Assembly (NCBI GenBank): GCA_964584775.1
Contig: CAZPBC010000015.1
Coordinates: forward strand, 1 to 41,774
From: CAZPBC01 sp964584775
GTDB lineage: Bacteria > Chlamydiota > Chlamydiia > Chlamydiales > SLFE01
Length of the DNA stretch: 41,774 nucleotides
Direction of reading: 5' to 3'
A program made the translations under genes and the position numbers. Shown piece by piece: positions 32,162 through 40,920 of the stretch. The notes beneath the pieces are model-generated. The model ran no database searches. It was not told the DNA's origin and worked only from the letters and a program-made list of their open reading frames with translations. Every line of letters begins with the position of its first letter. Within the stretch, counting starts at the first letter, position 1.

Positions 32162-32734
32162 ATGACCGACACCACAAAAGAAAAAATTGAGAGAACGATG
32201 ACGATCGATTCGATCCTTGCTCTCTTTCCCTTCAAAGCGCAAAAGCTTGCTCAAGAGATCACCGGCGCTGGTCTTCACTGCATTGGCTGCCATGCTGCGA
32301 CATGGGAGACGCTTGAAGCGGGAATGTACGGCCATGGAAAAACGGATGAAGAAATTGACCGTCTCGTTTCTCGCCTCAACGCTCTTTTGGATGAGCCCAT
32401 CGTCTCTGATACCATCACAATCACTCCGCGCGCTGCGAAGAAGTACCTCCAAATCCTCCAAGATGAAGAGAAGCTCGGCTGGGGAATCCGCTTTGCTGAG
32501 AAGATGGCTGGCTGCAGCGGCTTTGAGTACACGCTAGACTATTCAGAGAAAGCACTTCCAGAAGACACAGTCTTTGTCTCCGAAGGAATTGAAATTCATG
32601 TTGAGAAGGCGCTTGTCGACCGCTTGATTGGCTCGGAGATCGACTATGTGGATGGACTTCAAGGTTCAGGGTTCAAAATTTCGAACCCCAACGTCCGCAC
32701 TTCATGTGGTTGCGGTTCTAGTCACAGCTATTAA
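32162..32734 (+). CDS. DUF1858/A-type Fe-S carrier fusion protein
   Basis: A 190-residue two-domain protein. Residues 13-78 match the DUF1858 (hybrid-cluster-associated) pattern GAGLHCIGCHAATWETLEAG with Cys40 and Cys43, then a GHGKTDEEIDRLVSRLN helix. Residues 84-190 are an IscA/HesB/ErpA-like domain with Cys118, Cys182 and Cys184; the 64-residue and 2-residue spacings match E. coli IscA. A-type carriers receive and deliver clusters to apoproteins. The DUF1858 part may bind metal or a cluster. AGGA lies 7-8 bases upstream of the ATG. Its stop is 10 bp from the converging lpd stop. Confidence 0.88.
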   Translation: MTDTTKEKIERTMTIDSILALFPFKAQKLAQEITGAGLHCIGCHAATWETLEAGMYGHGKTDEEIDRLVSRLNALLDEPIVSDTITITPRAAKKYLQILQDEEKLGWGIRFAEKMAGCSGFEYTLDYSEKALPEDTVFVSEGIEIHVEKALVDRLIGSEIDYVDGLQGSGFKISNPNVRTSCGCGSSHSY

Positions 32735-32744
32735 CCCCTCTCAG

Positions 32745-34121
32745 CTAACTGTGTAAAGGCTCTCCTATCGCTGCGAGAGCTGCCTCCTTGATCACTTCTG
32801 AAAGTGTCGGATGCGCATGAGATGCCATCGCGAGCTCTTTCACACTCATCCCCTCCTCCATAGCCAAGACTCCCTCACCAATCATCTCTCCAGCATGAGA
32901 AGCGAGTAGATGGACTCCTAACAAGCGTCCTGTGACATGGTCACCGATCACCTTGGCAAAACCCTCGACCTCTCCTTGACAGCGAGCGCGTGAGTTACCA
33001 CGTAGTTGCGCAACTCCTTTGATGAGTTGGAAACCTGCTTCTTTAGCTTCTTCCTCAGAGAGACCCACCGAAGCGATTTCTGGATAGGTATAGACCACCG
33101 TCGGAATGGCCGTGTAGTTGACACGAGCGCGTCCTCCAGCGAGCGCTTCCACAACCGCCAAGGCTTCATCAGACGCTTTATGCGCGAGTGCGGGACCGTC
33201 CACAACATCTCCTATCGCATAAATATGCTTCTCAGCAGTTTGGAAATGGGAATCAATCTCTATGTGTCCGGTTGAAGTCAGTTGAACTTTTGTTTTCTCA
33301 AGGTTCAGGCCTTTAGTCTGAGCCCTTCGCCCTACAGAAACTAAAACGTGCGATGCAGAGAGCGGTTCCTTCTCTCCCTTAAGAAAAAGCTCGACTTGAT
33401 CTCCACTCTTTTCAGAGCGTTCTACCAGTGTCGAGGTGCGGATATCAAAACCCTTTCCCTTTAAAATTTTCGTAAAAGACTTAGAAAGGTCAGAATCCAT
33501 TGTTGGGAGGAGTCGATCGAGCATCTCCACAATGACCACTTCACTGCCCAATCTTTGGTAGACGGATGCGAGCTCTAAACCAATCACCCCTCCTCCGACA
33601 ACAGCCAACTTTTCAGGAACTTTTGAAAGGGCTAAAGCTCCAGTCGAAGAGAGGATCCTCTCTTCATCAAAAGGGAGAATAGGGAGTTCTATTGAAGTCG
33701 AGCCTGTCGCAATGAGTATGGTTTCAGCCTCGACGGTCTCTGAGCCAACTTGTAAATGATGGGGATCGATAAAACTCGCGGTTCCTTGAAGAACGGTCAC
33801 CTCGTTCTTCTTCATCAAAAAGGAAACTCCCTTACCGAGGGTTTCAACGACTTCGCCCTTTTTGTTCATCATTTTTTCGAAGTCGTAGCGTGCCCCATCG
33901 CACTCAATACCAAACTCAGACGCTCCCTCATTCATCTCTTCATACCGGTGAGAAGCGTAAAGAAGGGTTTTAGAAGGAATGCATCCCACATTTAAGCACG
34001 TGCCCCCGAGGTGAGAATGCTTTTCAATGAGAGCGACTCGCATCCCCTTCTTCGCAGCAGCAAGAGCCGCCACATATCCCCCAGGTCCAGATCCAATCAC
34101 CGCTAAATCAAACACAATCAA
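32745..34121 (-). CDS. lpd: Dihydrolipoamide dehydrogenase (E3)
   Basis: Reoxidises the dihydrolipoyl group of E2 components, using FAD and NAD. The 458-residue protein has the FAD-binding GSGPGGYVAALAAA, the redox disulphide Cys42/Cys47 (GGTCLNVGCIPSKTLL), an NAD-binding GGGVIGLELASVY, the second FAD motif IYAIGDVVDGPALAHKA, and the catalytic His-Glu in SHAHPTLSEV. It is last in the sucA-sucB-lpd operon, with its start overlapping the sucB stop as ATGA. E3 also serves other 2-oxo acid complexes, but its place here ties it to the 2-oxoglutarate complex. Confidence 0.97.
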   Translation of the reverse strand: MIVFDLAVIGSGPGGYVAALAAAKKGMRVALIEKHSHLGGTCLNVGCIPSKTLLYASHRYEEMNEGASEFGIECDGARYDFEKMMNKKGEVVETLGKGVSFLMKKNEVTVLQGTASFIDPHHLQVGSETVEAETILIATGSTSIELPILPFDEERILSSTGALALSKVPEKLAVVGGGVIGLELASVYQRLGSEVVIVEMLDRLLPTMDSDLSKSFTKILKGKGFDIRTSTLVERSEKSGDQVELFLKGEKEPLSASHVLVSVGRRAQTKGLNLEKTKVQLTSTGHIEIDSHFQTAEKHIYAIGDVVDGPALAHKASDEALAVVEALAGGRARVNYTAIPTVVYTYPEIASVGLSEEEAKEAGFQLIKGVAQLRGNSRARCQGEVEGFAKVIGDHVTGRLLGVHLLASHAGEMIGEGVLAMEEGMSVKELAMASHAHPTLSEVIKEAALAAIGEPLHS

Positions 34122-35263
34122 ATCTCCAATAGTAGATGGTAGGGATCCTCAAGAGCATTTTTAAGATGAACAAGGAATGTCACAGCCTCTTTTCCATCGA
34201 CAAGGCGATGGTCATAACTCAGCGCCAGATACATCATAGGCCGTATCACCACTGCGTCATCCACGACAACCGCACGCTTTTGAATCTTATGCATTCCAAG
34301 AATCGCGCTTTGTGGCGGATTTAAGATGGGAGTCGAAAGGAGAGAACCAAAAACTCCTCCATTCGTGATCGTGAACGTTCCTCCTTGAAGGTCCTCCACA
34401 GTGAGTCTACCCGTACGAGCTTGTTCAGCGAGGTGAGCAATCTCCAACTCGATCTCTGCGAGATTGAGCTCTTCGCAGTTCCTTACCACAGGGACAACAA
34501 GCCCTCGATCCGTTGAGACAGCGATGCTGATGTCATCGCTTTTTGAAATGAGGATCTCATCTCCCTCTAAAATGCTCTTGATTTCAGGTACCAGATGGAG
34601 CGCATGGACGACTGCCTTCACAAAGAAGGACATGAATCCCAACTTCACTCCATAGCGTTTTTGAAATGCCTCTTGATGCTCTTTTCTCGCTTGAATGACA
34701 TTAGACATGTCCGCCTCATTAAAGGTCGTTAACATGGCCGTTTCATTTTTTACTTCCACCAGGCGCTTTGCGATCACCTTACGGAGCTTAGTCATTTTTT
34801 TTCTTTCTTGAATCGGTTCCTTTCTAGGTCGTTCTGCAGGAGGAGGAGTTTTTAAAGGAGGTGTGCTCTTCTTTAACTCTTCCACACCGACCCGGATCGC
34901 TTCACCATGCTTCACTTCACGCTTAGCCTCCTGCTTCGCTTCAGGAGTGGGCTCTTCTTTGACTTTTGGAGGTGGGGGTGTTTTCTCCTTTTCCTCAGGT
35001 GCTGCTTTTGGTGCTTCATCTGGAGCCTCTCCGGGTTGGATCTCACCGATCTCCTGGCCGATTTCAACCTCATCACCTACAGCAACGGTCAATGTGAGGA
35101 TTCCGTCAGCAGGAGCGTAGAGCACTTGGTTCACTTTGTCCGTCTCTAACTCGAGAATTTCCTCGTCGACCTTCACGTAAGAGCCGCTTTCTTTCAAAAG
35201 AGTGGCCACGGTTGCAGAGGTGACGGACTCTCCCATCTCGGGAACTCGGATTGGATCACTCAT
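34118..35263 (-). CDS. sucB: Dihydrolipoamide succinyltransferase (E2 of 2-oxoglutarate dehydrogenase)
   Basis: Core of the 2-oxoglutarate dehydrogenase complex; transfers succinyl groups to CoA. The 381 residues comprise one lipoyl domain (1-75, lysine 43 in LETDKVNQ), a Pro/Glu/Lys-rich linker (78-125), a short peripheral-binding segment (about 115-135), and an acyltransferase domain (about 155-381) with the catalytic motif YDHRLVDGKEAVTFL. The linker and peripheral-binding domain are shorter than usual. Start and stop overlap sucA and lpd, so the three genes are translationally coupled. Confidence 0.95.
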   Translation of the reverse strand: MSDPIRVPEMGESVTSATVATLLKESGSYVKVDEEILELETDKVNQVLYAPADGILTLTVAVGDEVEIGQEIGEIQPGEAPDEAPKAAPEEKEKTPPPPKVKEEPTPEAKQEAKREVKHGEAIRVGVEELKKSTPPLKTPPPAERPRKEPIQERKKMTKLRKVIAKRLVEVKNETAMLTTFNEADMSNVIQARKEHQEAFQKRYGVKLGFMSFFVKAVVHALHLVPEIKSILEGDEILISKSDDISIAVSTDRGLVVPVVRNCEELNLAEIELEIAHLAEQARTGRLTVEDLQGGTFTITNGGVFGSLLSTPILNPPQSAILGMHKIQKRAVVVDDAVVIRPMMYLALSYDHRLVDGKEAVTFLVHLKNALEDPYHLLLEI

Positions 35264-37998
35264 TTTGTTTCCTTTTCAAGATTGAAAAAAACCGTTTTCA
35301 CAATCGCCTGATGCTCCTCTTTGTGCAGTCTAAAAGAACCGGTTGCTGGCGATGAGCAGCGTTCACGTCCAATGTAAGAAAGCTCCATCCCTTCAGGCAA
35401 TAACTTTTGCAATTTGTGCCGAATAAAGCCCCAAGCTCCCATGTTGCTGGGTTCCTCTTGCACCCAAATCCATTCGTCGGCTTGGGTGTACTGCTTCAGT
35501 TTCGTTTGGAGCATCTGCATAGATAGTGGGTAAATCTGCTCTAGACGAACGATCGCTACTTCTTTTGTTCCACACTCTTCCCGCTCCTTGATCAGATCGT
35601 AGTAGATTTTTCCTGTACAGATGACGAGGCGTTTCGCTTGAAGAAACTCCCCTTCATCGCTCAAAATCTCCTGAAAGTGGCCTTCAGTCAAATCTTTTAC
35701 AGAGCTCACGCAGGCGGGATGACGGAGCAATCCTTTTGGAGTAAAGACAATCAAAGGCTTGGAAATCGGCTTGATCATATGCCGACGGAGTAAGTGGAAA
35801 AGCTGTGCAGGCGTCGTCGGATTCACAACAAAGAGGTTCTCATCCCCTGACAGAGAGAGGAAACGCTCCATCCTCGCTGATGAATGCTCAGGGCCCTGCC
35901 CTTCAAAACCGTGAGGCAAGAAAAGAACCAGGTTTGCCTTCTGCCCCCATTTTTGCTCAGCCGTCGCCATGTACTGATCGATGATGATCTGTGCCCCGTT
36001 GCAAAAGTCCCCAAACTGCGCTTCCCAAATCACCAATGCCGTTTTATAGCCTACAGAATATCCATATTCAAAACCGAGAACGGCAAACTCAGAAAGAGGA
36101 GAGTTGTAAATCTCAAAGTGCCCTTGTCCCTCTTCTAAATGCTGGAGAGGAAAGTAAGGAGTATCTTCTGTTTGGTCAACCCAGACAGCATGCCGGTGAG
36201 AAAAGGTCCCGCGTCTGCAATCCTGCCCTGAGATGCGGACGTCTCTTTTCTCATGGAGAAGCGTTGCATACGCAAGTAACTCTGCCATCCCCCAATCCAG
36301 TGGAGGCGCTTCATCTAGGACCATTTTCTCTCTTGTTTCAATGAGGCTTTGGAGCTTCGGATGAATATGGAAATCATCTGGGATAGAAGAGAGCTTTTTG
36401 GCTAACTCTTTCAAGGTTGTTGCATCGACTGCAGTCTGGACAGGTTCAAACACCTCTGGTGGAGGAACGCGTTTTTCTAAAAGGACGGGAAGAGGTTTTG
36501 GGGGCAGCTCACGCACTGCTTTCAACTCTTGCCTTAGTGCTCGCTTGAACTCTTCTTCATACTCTTTTGCGAGAATCTTCTCCATCACCCCTTCATGCTT
36601 CAACTGCTCAGTGTAGATCTCACGTATCGACCTCTTTTTGCGGATGATGTGATACTCGAGGGGTTGCGTGTAAGCGGGTTCATCGGACTCATTGTGTCCA
36701 TACTTTCGATAGCAGTTCATATTGATGAAGACATCGATATGAAAATGACAGCGGATTTCCGTTGCCAGAGTAGCTACAGCGATACAGGCCTCTGGATCCT
36801 CTGCATTCACATGAAAGACAGGAGCATTGAAGGCTTTCGCAATGTCTGTGCAGTATTCGGTAGAGCTGTAATCTTCAGGAATCGTTGTAAAACCGATTTG
36901 GTTGTTGATGACGAGGTGGACGGTTCCTCCTACATTGTACCCTTCCAACTGACTAAACTGGAGGGTTTCGTAGATCACACCTTGTCCTGAAAGGGCGGCA
37001 TCTCCATGGATGAGCACAGGAACGACTTTTTTCTGTCCATCTTGTCCATCTTTTTGCATTTGTACAGCACGTACCCGACCCATCAAAACCGGTCCAACAG
37101 ATTCTAAGTGGCTCGGGTTGGGAGCAAGAGCCACGCGGAGCATCTTGCCATTGACCATGACATCTGCAGTGAAGCCCTTGTGGTACTTCACATCTCCGCT
37201 CCCCTCAAAAGAATCAGGGATGTAGTGGTGTTCAAACTCTGCAAAGAGATCGGTATAGCTTTTGTTAAGAATGTTGCTTAAGACGTTGAGTCGCCCTCGA
37301 TGGGCCATTCCGATCAAGACTTCCTGAGCTCCGTGCTGGCTAGCTGTAAAGAGAACTCGGTGCAGCAAAGGAATGAGGGTTTCCCCTCCCTCTAGAGAAA
37401 AGCGCTTTTGCCCGACATATTTCGTCTGCAAAAACCACTCAAAGTGAGTGGCTCGGTTCAATGCCTGTAAAATCTCCTCTTTTTCGCCGATCTTCAGCTG
37501 GACTCCGAAGGCAGAAGGTTCGATTTTCTTCTGGATCCACTCAATCAGCTCAGGGTGGTCACATTCCATATACTGCACACCGACCCTTGAACAGTAGGTT
37601 TTCTGCAGAAGTTCGACGATTTCTGAGAGCGGGAGAGTCTCCGAGGTGGAGAATTCAAACGTAGGAAACGGTTCACTCAGATCCGCTGATGAGAGCCCAT
37701 GAGCCTCTAAGGTCAGCTCTTGAGGAAGCTCCTCTAGAGGAAGCCGAACAGGTTGTGTTTTAGCAAGTTTATGTCCATAGGTGCGGTAGGCGTTGATCAA
37801 CGAGAGAACATGACAAGCCCGTGCATTCTCATCCGAAGCGGTTGACCGGGAAGGGGTTCCTGCTGTGCTGGGGAGTTTTTGAAAGAGAGCCCTCCAACTT
37901 TCTTCAACAGAGGTAGGATCTTCCTCAAACTGCCGGTACTTTTCCTCAAACAGCTCACGGCTCATCGATCCTGCAAGTAGGGCTTCGTCTATCTTCAT
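35260..37998 (-). CDS. sucA: 2-oxoglutarate dehydrogenase E1 component
   Basis: Thiamine-dependent decarboxylase that succinylates the E2 lipoyl group. The 912-residue protein (E. coli 933) has QYMECDHPELIEWIQKK in the amino-terminal part, then the thiamine region GMAHRGRLNVLSNI, HGDAALSGQGVIYETLQFSQ, INNQIGFTT, and the pyrimidine-domain GQDCRRGTFSHRHAVW and FEYGYSVGYKTALVIWEAQF. The ATG at 37998 is chosen over an in-frame TTG six codons earlier. It is the first gene of the operon and diverges from the lipoprotein gene across about 80 bp. Together with sucB and lpd it gives a complete complex. Confidence 0.96.
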   Translation of the reverse strand: MKIDEALLAGSMSRELFEEKYRQFEEDPTSVEESWRALFQKLPSTAGTPSRSTASDENARACHVLSLINAYRTYGHKLAKTQPVRLPLEELPQELTLEAHGLSSADLSEPFPTFEFSTSETLPLSEIVELLQKTYCSRVGVQYMECDHPELIEWIQKKIEPSAFGVQLKIGEKEEILQALNRATHFEWFLQTKYVGQKRFSLEGGETLIPLLHRVLFTASQHGAQEVLIGMAHRGRLNVLSNILNKSYTDLFAEFEHHYIPDSFEGSGDVKYHKGFTADVMVNGKMLRVALAPNPSHLESVGPVLMGRVRAVQMQKDGQDGQKKVVPVLIHGDAALSGQGVIYETLQFSQLEGYNVGGTVHLVINNQIGFTTIPEDYSSTEYCTDIAKAFNAPVFHVNAEDPEACIAVATLATEIRCHFHIDVFINMNCYRKYGHNESDEPAYTQPLEYHIIRKKRSIREIYTEQLKHEGVMEKILAKEYEEEFKRALRQELKAVRELPPKPLPVLLEKRVPPPEVFEPVQTAVDATTLKELAKKLSSIPDDFHIHPKLQSLIETREKMVLDEAPPLDWGMAELLAYATLLHEKRDVRISGQDCRRGTFSHRHAVWVDQTEDTPYFPLQHLEEGQGHFEIYNSPLSEFAVLGFEYGYSVGYKTALVIWEAQFGDFCNGAQIIIDQYMATAEQKWGQKANLVLFLPHGFEGQGPEHSSARMERFLSLSGDENLFVVNPTTPAQLFHLLRRHMIKPISKPLIVFTPKGLLRHPACVSSVKDLTEGHFQEILSDEGEFLQAKRLVICTGKIYYDLIKEREECGTKEVAIVRLEQIYPLSMQMLQTKLKQYTQADEWIWVQEEPSNMGAWGFIRHKLQKLLPEGMELSYIGRERCSSPATGSFRLHKEEHQAIVKTVFFNLEKETK

Positions 37999-38080
37999 AA
38001 TTGCTTTGTAGTTCAAAAAGTGTTAAAAATGAAGGACATTTTCATGCTTTTGCACCCACACTGTTTTTCCGCATGTAACT

Positions 38081-38734
38081 ATGAACCAACTCGTTAGAAT
38101 ATTCACTCTCTGTTCCCTTCTCCTTTTGGGATGTCAACAATCCCCTCCTCCTCCTGCGGAAAGGCTGCAAGAGCTGCTCTCTCACCCTGTAAAGAGAGGC
38201 TCTCATGTGGTCCGCTACCCCCTCTTTTTAGCCAAAATTCCACCACACTGGAAAAGAGTTGAACTTTACGAAAGATCTTCTAATATAGACACAAAAGAGC
38301 CGATTGCTGAATTTATTCTTAGCGACAACCTAAGACTGAAGGTCCACCACTTTCCTATCATGAAACAGATGAGTCACATTCCCCCTAGAGCTCAAGTCGA
38401 ACGCTGGAAAAAGCAGCTGAGTCATCGACAAGAGCTGGTGACGCATGAAGAGAATGTCTCTTGGGGAGGTTTTTTTGGACTCCACCTCACCGCCTCGTAC
38501 GAAGAAGCAGGTGAAGAGCAGACGCTTCAGGCGTGGGCTCTACAACTCGATTCAGAGCTCGAATCTGCATTGATTCCCCGCACCCAAGAAGAAGAGAGTT
38601 ATTACTCTCAAATGGCTGGTGACTTCACTGTAAAAATTGTCGGCCCGACGAGTGAAGTCGAACAGCTTGATCAGGAGATCAGCTCGTTTGCTCACTCGAT
38701 CCATCTAATCCAAGAACTTCCAGAGGCACTTTAA
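38081..38734 (+). CDS. Lipoprotein of unknown function
   Basis: A 217-residue protein with a lipoprotein signal: charged start, hydrophobic core and lipobox LLLGC with Cys18, then QQSPPPPAERL. The mature part is hydrophilic with no domain I recognise and appears to be a small alpha/beta protein. The stop shares one base with the start of the ResB-like gene, so the two are coupled. Lipidation by Lgt, whose gene is also in this window, would place it at a membrane. An association with the ResB-like protein is inferred from the coupling. Confidence 0.8.
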   Translation: MNQLVRIFTLCSLLLLGCQQSPPPPAERLQELLSHPVKRGSHVVRYPLFLAKIPPHWKRVELYERSSNIDTKEPIAEFILSDNLRLKVHHFPIMKQMSHIPPRAQVERWKKQLSHRQELVTHEENVSWGGFFGLHLTASYEEAGEEQTLQAWALQLDSELESALIPRTQEEESYYSQMAGDFTVKIVGPTSEVEQLDQEISSFAHSIHLIQELPEAL

Positions 38735-40920
38735 TGAAAAAAACCATTCGATTTTTAGGTAGCATCTACTTCGCCATTTTTCTAATCGTTTTAGCAGCTC
38801 TCTATGTTGTCGCTGGAACGTTTGTCGAGTCGTTGTCCCGCTCTCACCTCTATGCTAAAGAGACCTTCTACACCCACCCATTTTTTCTAGCGCTCCTTTC
38901 GTTGTTCTTTGTGAATATCCTCCTCTCAGCCCTCAACCGCTGGCCTTTTAAATTGGCCCACATCCCTTTTCTTCTCACCCACTTAGGGTTGTTACTCGTG
39001 ATCTTAGGCCTTTTTGCCAAGACGTTAACGGGTGCTTCTGGGGTTCTGGTTCTTAAAGAGGGAACCTCTTCTGATGAGATTCTCCAACCCACTCAAAAAG
39101 CGGTTCACGTCGTCGATCGAGAGGGAAACCGCTGGCAGCTTCCTTCAAAGAAAGGCGCCACTCTTGAAGAAGAAGATTTCAGAGTCGAACTCGTCGACTC
39201 TTTCCCCCACCACGAAGTCAAGCACCTCACCTGGATCAAAGGGGGACAGCTTCAACTTCTCGGTTTGGATCCCTTACCTCTTCAAGAGAAGACACAAGTC
39301 AAACTAGAGGGTGTCAGTCCTGAAAAGTGGCAAATTGCATCTGAGCGCACCGATCAAATGGAAGAGCTCTTGGAGTCTATCGCTCTTGCTGGCCTTGAAG
39401 TCATGATCACAGACAGGCGGACAGGAAATAGAGTCGTTCAAAAGCCCCTCTCCGATTTTACAGAAGAAGAGCTCACCGTCCATTTCCCTTCAGACAACAA
39501 GGCCACACCGAATCTGACCTTCCACTTTAAAAATAATGATGTTGTGATCCCCTTATCTGGACCTCGAGCTTTAATCAACCATCCCCAAAAGCGGGTTTTT
39601 CAGGATTTTGGACTGGCGATCGACCTAAAACGCACCCCAACACTTTGGTTTATCGAAGACCAGTCGAGAAAAACTCAGTACGCACTGGTGCTCGGCCCTC
39701 ACGGACAGCTAAGAGTGGTTCCCTATCCTGAAAATCAATTAAGTCAGATCGTCGTTTACGACGAGGGATTTGGCGGTGTGCACGCTGAACTGACGATTAA
39801 CGATGATGATCTGTTCAGTCGTGAAGAGAAAGAGGCACTGGTTAGCAACTTACTAAAAAGTAGCACAGCGAATGCCATCTTGGGAGACAAAAAGCAGCTT
39901 CCCTTTGCACTTTTCCAAACACCAAACGACTTTGAGCAGGCCTATAGCCACCTCAGAAAAGAGGGAATCCTGAAGAGTGAACAACTCAATCTAGAAAAAC
40001 CACTACAATGGAACTACCTCGATCAACGCACACAAAGAGCCCTTTACTGGGCACATTTTTTACGTCGCGACTTTCAAGAGCAGCTCGACAAAGGGGTTCC
40101 CCTCGATGAGCTCATGAATCGCCCTCCATGGAGGCAGCTACTCGTCGAGAAGTCTGATCTCACCTCTGGTGAGATGACAAACCGCCTGTTCCAGGTCGCT
40201 GACAAAGCTCCTGAAGGCGTCGCCATGGATGCCCTCGATGAGGCTGACCAAAAGGAAATGGCACTCGACTACCTCTCGCTCTTTGACATCCAAGAACCTC
40301 TTTACCATGCCCTCGAATCCCGCTGGGATGAACCAAAACAAACCTTGGAAACTCCCCTGGCAGTCGTTTATACCACCCTTCCTCAAGAACGCGCGTTCGA
40401 AGACAATCTCGAGCTTGCAGTGGTCTCTTTTCAAGAAGGAAATAACGAAGCGGAGCAAGTCGCCCTGGGACAAGTTGCTGGGCAGAGCAGCTCTAAAGGA
40501 CTCAAGAGAGTTTCGAGAGATGGAGGTTACCTTCTGAGTCTCGAAACAAAAGCACTTCCGATCCCTTACCGTTTAAAGCTGCAAGAAGTGACAGTCACAG
40601 CCTATCCCGGATTTAAAAATCCGCGTAACTACGAAGCGATCGCTCAGCTGACAGACCAAAGAACAGGGGAAAGTGAAGAAATTGCACTGAGCATGAACCA
40701 AGTCTATGAAACTTGGGATGGCTTTCGTTTTTATCTCTCCTCAATGACACCTCAAGAGTACCAGGGATCAAAGACCGCCTCGATCATTGTGAATCACGAT
40801 CCCGCGAAGTACTACCTCACCTATCCAGGGGCTATCCTCTTAGCCTTAGGGGTGGTGTTGCTTCTTTTCTTCAATCCCTATGATTGGAACACTCCTTTTT
40901 CTAAGAAGAGAGGCGGATGA
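38734..40920 (+). CDS. ResB-like membrane protein (cytochrome c biogenesis type)
   Basis: A 728-residue protein. Three membrane helices lie at about 8-30, 47-66 and 72-95, then a large soluble region (about 100-695), and one final helix (about 696-716). This three-plus-one topology and the segments YVVAGTFVESLSRSHLY, ALNRWPFK, LLTHLGLLLVILGLFA and SGVLVLKEGTS match the ResB family, a partner of CcsA in system II cytochrome c biogenesis. It is longer than ordinary ResB (about 450-550). No CcsA-like gene is in the window, but the sequence ends soon after. It overlaps its neighbours at both ends. Confidence 0.72.
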   Translation: MKKTIRFLGSIYFAIFLIVLAALYVVAGTFVESLSRSHLYAKETFYTHPFFLALLSLFFVNILLSALNRWPFKLAHIPFLLTHLGLLLVILGLFAKTLTGASGVLVLKEGTSSDEILQPTQKAVHVVDREGNRWQLPSKKGATLEEEDFRVELVDSFPHHEVKHLTWIKGGQLQLLGLDPLPLQEKTQVKLEGVSPEKWQIASERTDQMEELLESIALAGLEVMITDRRTGNRVVQKPLSDFTEEELTVHFPSDNKATPNLTFHFKNNDVVIPLSGPRALINHPQKRVFQDFGLAIDLKRTPTLWFIEDQSRKTQYALVLGPHGQLRVVPYPENQLSQIVVYDEGFGGVHAELTINDDDLFSREEKEALVSNLLKSSTANAILGDKKQLPFALFQTPNDFEQAYSHLRKEGILKSEQLNLEKPLQWNYLDQRTQRALYWAHFLRRDFQEQLDKGVPLDELMNRPPWRQLLVEKSDLTSGEMTNRLFQVADKAPEGVAMDALDEADQKEMALDYLSLFDIQEPLYHALESRWDEPKQTLETPLAVVYTTLPQERAFEDNLELAVVSFQEGNNEAEQVALGQVAGQSSSKGLKRVSRDGGYLLSLETKALPIPYRLKLQEVTVTAYPGFKNPRNYEAIAQLTDQRTGESEEIALSMNQVYETWDGFRFYLSSMTPQEYQGSKTASIIVNHDPAKYYLTYPGAILLALGVVLLLFFNPYDWNTPFSKKRGG

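Noticed and set aside
32710..32760. Possible bidirectional terminator between the Fe-S carrier fusion and lpd
   Set aside because: Only CACAG/CTGTG pairs with mismatches inside, and no T-run follows on either strand.
38026..38042. AAAATG/CATTTT inverted repeat between sucA and the lipoprotein gene
   Set aside because: Six base pairs in AT-rich sequence are expected by chance; no promoter or operator could be assigned.
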